A stretch of DNA of 64,000 bases from Faeciplasma sp900553675 (GTDB lineage Bacteria; Bacillota; Clostridia; Oscillospirales; Ruminococcaceae). How positions within the stretch are numbered: the first letter of the stretch is position 1; every line of letters starts with the position of its first letter. Positions 50,852-60,526 of the stretch are shown here, in pieces. Made by a program: the position numbers and the translations under genes. The stretch spans positions 35,055 through 99,054 of the forward strand of contig CAUAFG010000009.1 of assembly GCA_958428235.1 (NCBI GenBank), in the 5' to 3' direction. The notes beneath the pieces were generated by a model that made no database searches, was not told the origin of the DNA, and saw nothing but the letters and a program-made list of their open reading frames with translations.

Positions 50852-52147
50852 TTATCTTCCCAAAGCAATCTCGCCAAGGAATTTAAGACTCGGCTTAGGA
50901 ATGCGCTTCTGACCGTTTTTGCGGTCGACCGCGATAAGCCCGAAGGTCATGGCAAAGCCCTTCTGCCATTCAAAATTGTCAAGAAGGCTCCAGCAGAAAT
51001 AGCCCTTTACCGGCAGACCGTCATTTATGCAGCTTGCAACTCCGTCAGTAGCGCGGCGTATAAACTCAACCCGCCTTGTATCGTCGGATACTGCGGCGCC
51101 GTTTTCGGTGACGATAATATCGCCCCTGAAGTCCTTTGCAACGGTTCGTATTACGTTTTCAAGAGCTTCCGGGTAAAACTCGTATCCCATCTGAGTAAGC
51201 TCGGCTCCGTCCGGAGCAGGAAGATCGCCTTCCGCCGAAACAAGAGTGCGGGCGTAGTTCTGAACGCCTAAGAAATCGTCGTCCTTGATATACGGCAGAT
51301 AATGGGTAAATTCCTCAGCCCACTCCTTTTCTGCGACAGCCTCGCCGCCCGATACCGGCTGTAAATCATGAAGGCTCAGAGTAAGTCCAACCTGAATATC
51401 GGGATAAAGCTCCTTTATAACCGCCTTGGCTGCCTGATGCGCCTTCATTACTATGATATCTCCCTCCGGCGTGCGGGGATTAGTAAAGCTCTGCGGGGTT
51501 TCCGTGCCGAAGATTTCAAGATTTTCCTTTGCGGCAAGCTCTCTGCCCTTGATCATCTTTTCAAAATTCATGCCCATCTGAACGCTTGAATCGCCGCCGG
51601 CTGCCTTTTTAGCCATATCCATCGCCTGACGCATATATCGCTTTGCGATTGCAGCAACCTGTATGCCCATGTTTGCCTCGTTTATTGTGCAGATGTATTT
51701 AAGCTCTTTGCCAAGGCGCATGATAACGTACCTCACGTATTTTGCAAAGTCTTCAGGAGCGGTTTGCGCCTCCCAGCCGCCTTTTTTAATCATCCATACC
51801 GGACTTGAAAAGTGATGGAGCGTTACTACAGGCTCCACGCCATAATTTTTGCAGCATTCTATCACACTGCGATAGTGCTCGATTTCGGAGTCGTCGAACA
51901 CGCCCTCCTGCGGCTCGATTCTTGCCCATTCTATTGAAAAGCGGTAGGCATTAAGTCCCGCATCGGCAAGAAGCCTGATGTCCTCTTCAAAACGGTTGTA
52001 GTGGTCGACCGCGTCGAGCGACGGCTCTACATAGCTTGAATACTTCATCTGCTCCTGCGCCCAGCAGTCGCTGTTTGTATTGTTTCCCTCAACCTGATGC
52101 GCCGCAGTTGCCGCGCCTACCAAAAAGCCCTTTGGAAATTTGCCCAT
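50852..52147 (-). CDS. Glycoside hydrolase family 1 beta-glucosidase-type enzyme
   Basis: 431 aa, cytoplasmic. GH1 signature motifs: FPKGFLVGAATAAHQVEGN at the N-terminus, YRFSIEWARIEP, acid/base Glu in CTINEANMG, nucleophile Glu in IIVTENGAA, and the aglycone-site WSLLDNFEWQKGF. It hydrolyses beta-linked disaccharides or oligosaccharides (glucosides, galactosides or fucosides). Slightly shorter than the usual ~450 aa. Convergent with the AraC gene; about 113 bp separate it from the AraC gene upstream on the same strand. -10-like TATAAT at 52187-52182. Confidence 0.9.
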   Translation of the reverse strand: MGKFPKGFLVGAATAAHQVEGNNTNSDCWAQEQMKYSSYVEPSLDAVDHYNRFEEDIRLLADAGLNAYRFSIEWARIEPQEGVFDDSEIEHYRSVIECCKNYGVEPVVTLHHFSSPVWMIKKGGWEAQTAPEDFAKYVRYVIMRLGKELKYICTINEANMGIQVAAIAKRYMRQAMDMAKKAAGGDSSVQMGMNFEKMIKGRELAAKENLEIFGTETPQSFTNPRTPEGDIIVMKAHQAAKAVIKELYPDIQVGLTLSLHDLQPVSGGEAVAEKEWAEEFTHYLPYIKDDDFLGVQNYARTLVSAEGDLPAPDGAELTQMGYEFYPEALENVIRTVAKDFRGDIIVTENGAAVSDDTRRVEFIRRATDGVASCINDGLPVKGYFCWSLLDNFEWQKGFAMTFGLIAVDRKNGQKRIPKPSLKFLGEIALGR

Positions 52148-52231
52148 AGCATATGCTCCCTTCAGAATTTATTTTACTATAATTATATCAGCCTTCAAAA
52201 TCATAATAAAGCCAAATACCCCGGATAAATT

Positions 52232-52264
52232 ACAAAAATTAAGGACAGATTTCTCTGTCCCTAA
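52232..52264 (-). terminator. Terminator after the AraC gene at 52-53 kb
   Basis: On the minus strand GGACAGA-GAAA-TCTGTCC followed by TTAATTTTT. It lies directly at the stop codon of the AraC gene and before the GH1 promoter. Confidence 0.7.
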
Positions 52265-53492
52265 TTCTTATTCTTTCGGTATTGTGCCGGAGTGCACCCA
52301 ACTACTTCTTTAAAAGACTGTATAAAGTAGTTGGGAGTGTTGAAGGCAAGCCATTCCGAGATTGTCTGAACGCTTTGCGAGGTGGTCTTTAAAATCACCT
52401 TTGCGCGCTCTATTTTTGCGTATTTTATGTAAGTCGAAACGGATACGCCCGTTTCTTTTTTAAACTTTTCACTGAGGTAATATTTAGTGTAGCCGACAAG
52501 ATTTCCAAGGTCGGCGGCGCGTATGGGCTTTGTCATGTTAAGCTCGATATAGTCGCAGCACTTCTGGATCTCCCGCGAGTATGCGGGATTTGTGCGGCAG
52601 CGGTGAACGCGGTGTATAAAGTCGTCATACATTGCATATACCAGCGAGGTTATTTCTGCGGTGTCGCGGCTGTCCTCCGCCGCCTGAATGTATGAATCAC
52701 CGAGGGAATATGCCGTTTCGGGCGAAAGTCCGCCCTTGATTGCCGCACGGACTACTATGCTTGTAAATACTATTGCACTGGTTTTTGCCTGACGCATCGG
52801 GTCTCTGCCATGAACAGGAACACCGTCGCTGAGTGCAATGCTGTTGGCAAGAGCCTCCTGATAACCGATGTCGCCGTTTTTCACCATCTGCAAAAGAGCG
52901 GTTTCCGCCTGCCATACGCGGTGACGGTCGTGGGGCTTTTCGCTCTTTTTAGCCTGAATGAACCCCTCCGGCAGATCTCTGCCCGAAAGATCGGTTACGG
53001 AAAGCTGCTCGCTGTTTAAAAGGTTGTGCAGAAGTATTGCGTAGCGGCTGAATATCGCAAACGACAGAACAGGAATGCTTCCGATGACGTTTATAAGCTC
53101 CGAACGCCACTTAAGATCCGCTCCTGCATTGGCATAAAGCTCCAGCCCCTCGCGCACTTCGCGAATTGAAAGGTCGCGGTAAAACACCGGTCCCAAAAGA
53201 TATATGTGCCTGGTGAGTCCCTTTTCGTTTGGTTCAAATGCCGCCGCCCACTGCATACCTACGGCTGTGCCTATAAGAAGCGGACGCGGGTTGCAGTCGA
53301 GCGCCCTCTCAAGTGCTCTTTTAGCCCGTCCATGGCTTTGAATGCCGATATAAACGCCTCCGGCTTGGGGCAGTCTGTCGAGATTATCAGCCCGTCGGGG
53401 TCTATGCACCACAGCCACAGCCGCTCGTTTTTGGGTATGGACTTTCTTAAAAGCTCCAGATTTTTTTCGCCCTGAGTTAATATATCCGCCAT
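52261..53492 (-). pseudogene. AraC-family regulator (PocR-like sensor plus HTH), single-base frameshift
   Basis: Starts at the ATG at 53492 (MADILTQGEKNLELL; AGGGGG upstream). The N-terminal frame encodes ...FKAMDGLKEHL and must shift at about 53309 to the frame reading ERALDCNPRPLLIGTAVGMQWAAAFE. One G appears to be missing after CACTTG. The remainder is a PocR/GAF-like sensor region followed by a double HTH (KPIRAADLGNLVGYTKYYLSEKF and SVQTISEWLAFNTPNYFIQSF). Divergent from the GPH transporter/rhamnose operon, so it is the obvious candidate activator. The frameshift would disable it, or it may be a sequencing error. Confidence 0.8.
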
Positions 53493-53515
53493 CAAATAGC
53501 CCCCTGTTCTAATAA

Positions 53516-53544
53516 AGTATAGCATACGGACGAAATTTTTGCAA
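53516..53544 (-). promoter_or_regulatory. Sigma-A promoter of the AraC gene at 53.5 kb
   Basis: On the minus strand TTGCAA (53544-53539), 17-bp spacer, TATACT (53521-53516). A TATAAT at 53580-53585 on the plus strand may be the -10 of the divergent transporter operon, which lacks a good -35, consistent with activator control. Confidence 0.55.
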
Positions 53545-53696
53545 CAATAATTCTAAAAAAGCTAAAAAGGTTGCAATTTTTCGTGTATAATAACGTAAAC
53601 CTTAATTATTGTAATTTATCCTTAATTAAGAGCTTTACCAAGCTGCGGGGATGCTATAGAATAGAATACGTAATAAAAAATAAGGGGGATTATATC

Positions 53697-55208
53697 ATGG
53701 CAAAAACTTTAAAACCCACTCAAAGCGAGATTGACGGTGTTCAGTACCGTCGGGCAAAGCTCTGGCAGATTATTTTACAGGCGTGTACAGCTCTTATAGG
53801 CATGAGCGTTTATTCGCTTATCGGGCTTGCAAGCTACAGCGGAAACATCGGCTATGGCATTGCAACGGTAACTGTCGGCACGATAATAGCATTTTCAAGA
53901 ATCCTCGACGGTATCACCGACCCGCTTTTGGCGTTTGTCTACGATCGCGTTAACACCCGCTTCGGAAAGCTGCGCGTTCTGATGATAGCAGGACTTGTTA
54001 TTGAATCGATTGGACTTTTATGTATGTTCAACTTCCTTTCGTCAAAGGGCTTCGGAATAGTTGTATTCAGCCTTTGCTATGTAGTATACATAATCGGCTA
54101 CACCATTACAAACATGACCGCGCAGACGCTTCCCGCCATTATGACCAACGACCCCAAGCAGCGCCCTACCATAGGCGTGTGGACTACCGCAATGAACTAT
54201 CTCGTTCCGATGGTTATGACTATTGTTTTGAACATGGTTCTGCTTCCGAAATTCGGTGACAGAATACCCGGAGTTGACGGCGCGGCAGATTCCTTCAATT
54301 ACAATCAGGCATTTTTATCAGCCGCAGTATGGGCAACCGTAATCGTTGCGGCAATAGGCACAGCGCTTGTATGCATTGGAATAAGCGCGTTTGACAAGCC
54401 CGAATACTTTGAGGGCACCACTAAAACAAAGGAACATCTTAAGCTTAAGGATATGCTGAATGTTTTGGCGCACAACCGCCCTCTTCAGTGCTATATCGCT
54501 TCTAACGCTTCGGATAAGATTGCACAGCAGACCATGACCCAGGCTGTTATAAGCACGCTTATAAACGGCATACTTATCGGCAATCTTCAGATAGCCACAA
54601 TGCTTACGGTAATAAGCATGATACCCTCGATATTATTCGCGGCGTTTGGCGCTAAATATGTCGGCAAGCACGGAAGCAAAAAGGGAATCGTCACCTGGAC
54701 ATGGATAAGCATGTGTATATCAATTGTAACGTTTGTGTTCTTTGTTGTCATAGACCCAAAGCAGATAGGCGTTATGTTCAGCCCGGCGATGATTATCTAT
54801 GTTCTTCTGACCCTTATTCAGAACGGCTCAAATATGTGCGTCACCACCGCAAACAGCTCGTTTATGGCAGACACTATCGACTATGAGCTCGACAGAAGCG
54901 GAAAATACATTCCGGCAGTGGTCAGCGGAACCTACAGCCTTATAGATAAGCTTATAACCTCACTTTCGGCAGTTATAGCGACAGGAGCAGTTGCTCTTAT
55001 CGGCTATGTAAACACCGTTCCCCAGCCGGGCGACCCCACAACACCGGGGGTGTTCTGGGTAGCTATGGCAGTCAAGTTCGGTATGCCTATAATCGGCTGG
55101 ATTATCACCATTGTCGCCATGAAGTTCTGTCCGCTTACCAAGGAGGAAATGGTAAACGTTCAGAAGAGAATCGCCGAGAAGAAAGAGGCTATTAAGGCAG
55201 GTAAATAA
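53697..55208 (+). CDS. GPH-family sugar:cation symporter (MFS)
   Basis: 503 aa from the ATG at 53697, with AAGGGGGA upstream. Twelve hydrophobic segments. The glycoside-pentoside-hexuronide family motif occurs in the first loop (ILDGITDPLLAFVYDRVNTRFGKLR, the MelB-type cation-site region) and again in the second half (SSFMADTIDYELDRSGKYIPA). It imports a sugar or small oligosaccharide with Na+ or H+. As first gene of the rhamnose operon it probably carries rhamnose-containing oligosaccharides or unsaturated rhamnogalacturonan fragments. Specificity cannot be read from sequence. Confidence 0.9.
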   Translation: MAKTLKPTQSEIDGVQYRRAKLWQIILQACTALIGMSVYSLIGLASYSGNIGYGIATVTVGTIIAFSRILDGITDPLLAFVYDRVNTRFGKLRVLMIAGLVIESIGLLCMFNFLSSKGFGIVVFSLCYVVYIIGYTITNMTAQTLPAIMTNDPKQRPTIGVWTTAMNYLVPMVMTIVLNMVLLPKFGDRIPGVDGAADSFNYNQAFLSAAVWATVIVAAIGTALVCIGISAFDKPEYFEGTTKTKEHLKLKDMLNVLAHNRPLQCYIASNASDKIAQQTMTQAVISTLINGILIGNLQIATMLTVISMIPSILFAAFGAKYVGKHGSKKGIVTWTWISMCISIVTFVFFVVIDPKQIGVMFSPAMIIYVLLTLIQNGSNMCVTTANSSFMADTIDYELDRSGKYIPAVVSGTYSLIDKLITSLSAVIATGAVALIGYVNTVPQPGDPTTPGVFWVAMAVKFGMPIIGWIITIVAMKFCPLTKEEMVNVQKRIAEKKEAIKAGK

Positions 55209-55217
55209 GGAGATATT

Positions 55218-57401
55218 ATGCGAAGAATAATAGATTTTAACGGCAGCTGGCAGTTTAAAAAGACTGATACGTGGGAAAGCGTCACTCTGCCTCACACATG
55301 GAACGCCATAGACGGTCAGGACGGCGGCAACGATTATTACCGCGGCACCTGCCTTTACCGCAAGAGCTTTGAGCGTCCCGCACTGAGCGATGGCGAGCGT
55401 GTCTGGCTCGAATTTGACGGTGCGGCTCATACCGCCGAGGTGTCGCTCAACGGCAAAAAGCTTACCCGCCACGAGGGAGGATATTCAGCCTTCCGCGTTG
55501 ACATCACCGACGCTGTAAATGAATATAACCTTCTTGAGGTTTCGGTTGACAATTCCGACAATGCAGCCGTCTACCCGCAGAAAGCGGACTTCACCTTCTA
55601 CGGCGGTCTTTACCGCGACGTAAAGATGATTATCGTGCCGGAATCGCACTTTGCGCTTGGATACTGCGGTACGCCCGGAATTAAGGTCACACCTGTTGTC
55701 TACCTTGAAAAGCAGAGCGCCGAGGTAACCATAGAGGCTTGGGCTGAAAACGCCGAGGGATGCAGGGTTACATTCTCGGCAGACGGCAAAACCGCCGAAA
55801 CTGTTGTCAGCGGCGGCTATGCGCGGGCTGAGCTTACAATAGAAAACTGCCGCCTGTGGGACGGGCTTGATGACCCGTATCTTTACACTGCCGTTGCCCG
55901 CCTTGAAAGCGGCGACGAGGTGTCGGCTAGGTTCGGATGCCGGAAATTTGATATCGACCCCGAAAAGGGATTTATCTTAAACGGCAGAAGCTATCCTTTG
56001 CGCGGCGTATCCCGCCATCAGGACAGATTGGGTGTTGGCAACGCCCTTTCAAAGGCTCATCACGACGAGGACATGGCTATAATAAAGGAGCTGGGCGCAA
56101 ATACCCTGCGGCTTGCCCACTATCAGCACTCGCAGTATTTCTATGATCTCTGCGACGAAAACGGCATAATAGTGTGGGCGGAGATACCTTATATAACCAT
56201 GCATATGTCCGGCGGAAGAGAAAACACCCTTTCGCAGATGGAAGAGCTTGTTGTTCAGAATTACAACCATCCGAGCATAGCGGTATGGGGTCTTTCAAAC
56301 GAAATAACCGCCGCAAGCACCGCAAATGATGAGCTTTTGGAGAATCACCGTGCTCTGAACGAGCTTTGCCACCGCCTTGACCAAACCCGCAAGACCACGA
56401 TGGCAAATGTATTTATGCTCGAAATCGACAGTCCGATTCTTGAGATTCCGGACGTCAACAGCTATAATCTCTATTTTGGCTGGTATTTAGGCGAGCTTTC
56501 GCAGAATGATGAGTTCTTTGACGAATATCACGAAAAATACCCAAACCGCGCTATCGGATTTTCGGAATACGGCGCAGACGCAAACCCGAAATATCAGTCT
56601 CCCAACCCTGAAAAGGGCGACTACACCGAAAGCTATCAGTGTGTATATCACGAGCATATGCTTGATCTGATAGATGCAAGACCGTGGCTTTGGGCAACGC
56701 ACGTTTGGAACCTGTTTGACTTCGGCGCGGACGGACGCGACGAGGGCGGCAAAAACGGTCAGAACCAAAAGGGACTTGTAACCTTTGACCGCAAGCTTAA
56801 AAAAGACGCATTCTATCTATATAAAGCGGCATGGAACAAAAGCGAGCCGTTTGTTCACCTTTGCGGATCAAGGTATGCCGACCGTGCCGAAAGCGTTACC
56901 GAGGTAAAGGTTTACTCAAATATTCAAGAGGTTTCGCTGTATGTCGATGACAGGCTTTTTGAAACAAAGAGTGGCAGAACTGTTTTTAAATTCAACGTTC
57001 CGATTTCCGGAAGCCATACTGTAAAAGCGATTGCCGAAGGATGCTCGGATATAATACGCATAAACAAGGTGGATTCTGCAAATCCCGAATACTCCCTTCC
57101 AAACAGAGCAGTGGTAGTAAACTGGTTCGACTCTGAAATTAACCCTGAGTACTTCTCGGTAAATGACAAGCTTGCGGATTTGCAGGCAGATTCCCAAGCC
57201 AGAGCAGTCGTTGGAAAAATGATGGCGCAGGGCGCGCAGAGCAGAGGAGACGTTGCAACGGCGGTAAAGGACAATCCTGCGCTTATAAGAATGATGGGCA
57301 GAATGACCCTTTTAAGCCTTTTAAAGCAGGGCGGCGCGGACGAGGAAAGCATAAAACAGCTTAACCGCGTTTTGCAGACATTTAAAAAGCCGGAGGCGTG
57401 A
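55218..57401 (+). CDS. Glycoside hydrolase family 2 beta-galactosidase-type enzyme
   Basis: 727 aa, no signal peptide. Sugar-binding jelly roll (residues ~5-140, WQFKKTDTWESVTLPHTWN), immunoglobulin-like domain (~145-235), then TIM barrel with GVSRHQDRLG, acid/base in VWGLSNEIT and nucleophile in IGFSEYGAD; WATHVWNLFDFGADGR is also typical. A helical C-terminal extension (residues ~645-727) follows the barrel's partner domain. It would release galactose (or another beta-linked sugar) from imported RG-I side-chain fragments. It starts 9 bases after the transporter stop. Confidence 0.9.
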   Translation: MRRIIDFNGSWQFKKTDTWESVTLPHTWNAIDGQDGGNDYYRGTCLYRKSFERPALSDGERVWLEFDGAAHTAEVSLNGKKLTRHEGGYSAFRVDITDAVNEYNLLEVSVDNSDNAAVYPQKADFTFYGGLYRDVKMIIVPESHFALGYCGTPGIKVTPVVYLEKQSAEVTIEAWAENAEGCRVTFSADGKTAETVVSGGYARAELTIENCRLWDGLDDPYLYTAVARLESGDEVSARFGCRKFDIDPEKGFILNGRSYPLRGVSRHQDRLGVGNALSKAHHDEDMAIIKELGANTLRLAHYQHSQYFYDLCDENGIIVWAEIPYITMHMSGGRENTLSQMEELVVQNYNHPSIAVWGLSNEITAASTANDELLENHRALNELCHRLDQTRKTTMANVFMLEIDSPILEIPDVNSYNLYFGWYLGELSQNDEFFDEYHEKYPNRAIGFSEYGADANPKYQSPNPEKGDYTESYQCVYHEHMLDLIDARPWLWATHVWNLFDFGADGRDEGGKNGQNQKGLVTFDRKLKKDAFYLYKAAWNKSEPFVHLCGSRYADRAESVTEVKVYSNIQEVSLYVDDRLFETKSGRTVFKFNVPISGSHTVKAIAEGCSDIIRINKVDSANPEYSLPNRAVVVNWFDSEINPEYFSVNDKLADLQADSQARAVVGKMMAQGAQSRGDVATAVKDNPALIRMMGRMTLLSLLKQGGADEESIKQLNRVLQTFKKPEA

Positions 57402-57402
57402 T

Positions 57403-58251
57403 ATGATTAAAAAGGCAGTCCAGCAGTTTATGCTGGGAAAGGTTTTAAACAGTGAGGATGAAGCGCGCAAAACTCTTGCAAGCATCAAGGCGGCAGGGTA
57501 TGACGGAATCGAGCTTTGCGGCTTTATGCTTCATCCGATGGGTTTTGTGATAAGAATGCTTACAAAGGCTGTGGGAATGCCTGCGGGCAAGGGTGGAAAA
57601 TTCGACTGGAACGGCATTGTAAAAGACAGCGGACTTGCTGTCGTCAGCCTTCATACAGATCTTGGGTCGCTTGAGCGCGATTCCGGGGCGGTTATTAAGG
57701 AGGCTCAGTCCTACAATACCAAGAACCTTGTTATAACCGGAATGTATCGGCTTGACTATTCGGATGAAAATACAGTCAGAGAGCTTGCAAGTCGGCTAAA
57801 CAAGGCGGGTAAAGTCCTTAAAGACGGCGGCATGAGCCTTTTGTATCACAACCACAACTGCGAGCTTCTTAAAATGCCGGACGGCAGAACAGCCTATGAT
57901 ATTCTTATCAACGATACTAACCCGGAGCTTGTGGGCTTTGAGTTTGACAGCTACTGGTTCACCGAGGGCGGTGCGGACGCGCTTGGAGTGATGAAAAAGC
58001 TTGGTAAAAGAATGAAGCTATGGCATATAAACGATCGCGGAACGCGTCAAAAGGGCGCCTGCATAACTCCGATACTCAAAACCGACAGCATGGAGCTTGG
58101 AACAGGCAATATGCCGCTTGACGCTCTTGCAGAGCAGGCAAGGGAAAACGGAGTTGAGGCGGTAATACTTGAAAGCCACCGCAATTGGATCGACAATTCG
58201 CCGGTAAAAAGCATGGAGCTGTCAGCAAAGTGGCTGAACGAAAGATTTTAG
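57403..58251 (+). CDS. Xylose-isomerase-like TIM-barrel sugar isomerase/epimerase
   Basis: 282 aa of the AP_endonuc_2 superfamily: IKAAGYDGIELCGF near the start, SLHTDLGSL, LLYHNHNCEL (metal-binding region), FEFDSYWFTEGG with metal ligand Asp, LWHIND and ILESH. Enzymes of this type isomerise or epimerise free or phosphorylated sugars and keto-inositols. Starts 1 base after the GH2 stop and is followed by GH78 after 11 bases, so it belongs to the oligosaccharide catabolic operon. The actual substrate is unknown. Confidence 0.85.
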   Translation: MIKKAVQQFMLGKVLNSEDEARKTLASIKAAGYDGIELCGFMLHPMGFVIRMLTKAVGMPAGKGGKFDWNGIVKDSGLAVVSLHTDLGSLERDSGAVIKEAQSYNTKNLVITGMYRLDYSDENTVRELASRLNKAGKVLKDGGMSLLYHNHNCELLKMPDGRTAYDILINDTNPELVGFEFDSYWFTEGGADALGVMKKLGKRMKLWHINDRGTRQKGACITPILKTDSMELGTGNMPLDALAEQARENGVEAVILESHRNWIDNSPVKSMELSAKWLNERF

Positions 58252-58262
58252 GAGGGCTTTGA

Positions 58263-60470
58263 GTGATAGATTTAAAACCGCATTTTATAACCGTTGAACG
58301 CCCATATAAAGAGGGCACGGTAGAAGTATTTGAGCAGGAGATAGCCACAAAGGGCGTAAAAAAGGCGGAGCTTGCCATAACCGCACTTGGCGTTTACGAG
58401 GCGGAAATCGACGGCGAAAAGGTCGGCGACGTTTTCTTAGCTCCGGGATATACATATTATCCTAAGGATCTGCACGTTCAGGTTTATGATGTTACTAATA
58501 TGCTGAGCGAGCGCTCGGTGTTAAAAGTATATCTTGGTCAGGGATGGTACTGCGGACGGTTCACCTGCGACAACAAAACTCAGATTTACGGCGAAAAGCC
58601 TGCCGTTTCGTGGGTGCTTACGGTTGAAGCGGAGGATGGAGCAGTGTATTACTGCTCTGATGACAGCACGGTAAAGGCAGTTCTCAGCCCATATGAGAGC
58701 GCGGGCGAATACGACGGCGAAATCCACTTTGCCGAGGGCGCTCCACGCGAAAGTGCCGACGAGGTTATACAGCCTGTCAGATATGAAGGAGCTGTCCCGG
58801 AGGTTTTGGAAACGAGCGATATTTACATAAAGGTTCAGGAGATAATGCCGATAAAGTCGGTTGCCGAGAGGAACGGGGTGACTATAATAGACTTCGGGCA
58901 GAACTTTGCGGGTATTATCGAAATAGACCCCGAAAAAATGGACGGAAGCGCACTTAAGCTCCGCCACGGTGAGATACTAAACGCCGACGGAGGTCTTTAC
59001 ACAAACAACCTAAGAACCGCAAAGGCGGAAATAATTTATCACAAGGGCAGGGAAACCAAAAAATACCGCCCAAGGTTTACCTACATGGGCTTTAGATATG
59101 TCGAGCTTTCGGGAGTAAAATATCGCGACGGTCTTTTGACGGCATATGCTTTGCACAGTGAAATGAATAGGACGGGTTGGTTCGAGTGTGAAAACAAGGC
59201 AGTTCAACGGCTGTTTATGAACCAGCTCTGGGGTCAGCGCTCGAACTATGTTGAAGTGCCGACCGACTGCCCTCAGCGCGACGAGCGTCAGGGCTACACA
59301 GGCGACGGTCATGTTTTTGCGCAGACAGGAGCATACAACTACGACACCGAAAAGTTCTGGCTGAAATTCTTAAAGGATATAAGATATTCACAGGCAGACA
59401 ACTCTGAGGGGTATGTCGCTCCGACGATTCCGGCTCAGGGCAAGGCTGGAACAGGCTTTATGACAATGCTTGGCTGGGGCAACTGCGTTACAATAGTTCC
59501 GGAAATGCTCTATTATCAGTATGGAAGCGACAGGGCGCTTAAAGCACAGTATGAAAGCATGAAGACCTTTGCCGAGTGCGAAATCTGGCATATGGGCGAC
59601 AAAAACCTCTGGCTTGGAGTAAGTCTTGGCGACTGGCTTGCGCCCGGCAAGGACATTGCATATATGGCAATGCACAACAACCCGGTGAGCAACGCTTTTA
59701 TTCTGAACGACCTGCGCATAATGGCGTGGGCGGCGGATTATCTTAATAAGCCCGATGATGCCGCGCGGTACCGCGAACAGCTTGAAAAGAGCCGCACGGC
59801 GTATCTTGCGGCATTTGTAACCCCAGACGGCGGCATGACCGACGACTATCAGGGCGCATATGTAATGGCACTGAAATTTGCAATACCAAAGGGCGAGCTT
59901 TGGAACTCGGCGTTTAAAAAGCTCGTTGAGAAAATAAAATCCGAGGGTATGCAGACCGGCTTTTTTGCAACTCAGCACCTTCTGCCGCTTCTGGCGGACA
60001 ACTGCGAGGCAGAGCTTGCATACAACCTGCTTTTGCAGACCGGCTGTCCCGGATGGATGTATCAGATAGAACGCGGTGCAACCACGACATGGGAGCGCTG
60101 GGATGCAATCAGACCCGACGGAACCGTAAACGAGGAGGATCAGAACGGCTCGAACATGGTGTCCTTCAACCATTACTCCTTTGGAAGCGTCGGCGAATTT
60201 TATTACCGCTATATTCTCGGCATACAGCCGCTGGCTCCCGGATTTGAAAGGATAAGGATAAAGCCCTTGGTTGATGAAAGGCTGGGAGGAGCTTCGGGCA
60301 GATACCTTAGCAGAAATGGCGAAATAAAGGTATCATGGAGAATAAGCGGTGAAACGGTGAAAATCGAAGTCAGCACACCGGCTGACAGCGAAATTATCCT
60401 TCCGGACGAAAGCACAAGAAGTGTTCAAAAGGGCGAATATCGCTTTGAATCGATATACCGTGCGCACTGA
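58263..60470 (+). CDS. Glycoside hydrolase family 78 alpha-L-rhamnosidase
   Basis: 735 aa with a GTG or ATG-type start at 58263 (GGAGGGC upstream) and no signal peptide. The N-terminal beta-domains include ITALGVYEAEIDGEKVG and YLGQGWYCGRF, then VTIIDFGQNFAGIIE. The (alpha/alpha)6 barrel has YVEVPTDCPQRDERQGYTGD, whose acidic residues are the catalytic site of the family, and GATTTWERWDAI, SFNHYSFGSVGEFYYRY. It releases L-rhamnose from non-reducing ends of imported oligosaccharides for the RhaBAD pathway directly downstream. Confidence 0.95.
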   Translation: MIDLKPHFITVERPYKEGTVEVFEQEIATKGVKKAELAITALGVYEAEIDGEKVGDVFLAPGYTYYPKDLHVQVYDVTNMLSERSVLKVYLGQGWYCGRFTCDNKTQIYGEKPAVSWVLTVEAEDGAVYYCSDDSTVKAVLSPYESAGEYDGEIHFAEGAPRESADEVIQPVRYEGAVPEVLETSDIYIKVQEIMPIKSVAERNGVTIIDFGQNFAGIIEIDPEKMDGSALKLRHGEILNADGGLYTNNLRTAKAEIIYHKGRETKKYRPRFTYMGFRYVELSGVKYRDGLLTAYALHSEMNRTGWFECENKAVQRLFMNQLWGQRSNYVEVPTDCPQRDERQGYTGDGHVFAQTGAYNYDTEKFWLKFLKDIRYSQADNSEGYVAPTIPAQGKAGTGFMTMLGWGNCVTIVPEMLYYQYGSDRALKAQYESMKTFAECEIWHMGDKNLWLGVSLGDWLAPGKDIAYMAMHNNPVSNAFILNDLRIMAWAADYLNKPDDAARYREQLEKSRTAYLAAFVTPDGGMTDDYQGAYVMALKFAIPKGELWNSAFKKLVEKIKSEGMQTGFFATQHLLPLLADNCEAELAYNLLLQTGCPGWMYQIERGATTTWERWDAIRPDGTVNEEDQNGSNMVSFNHYSFGSVGEFYYRYILGIQPLAPGFERIRIKPLVDERLGGASGRYLSRNGEIKVSWRISGETVKIEVSTPADSEIILPDESTRSVQKGEYRFESIYRAH

Positions 60471-60526
60471 TAACGTTATGCTCGGTTCCACCGATTCAGC
60501 GGATGTATACTGAGGAGGTCGTTTAT

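Noticed and set aside
59388..60173. 261-codon minus-strand frame inside GH78
   Set aside because: Antisense shadow; the GH78 catalytic motifs are on the plus strand.
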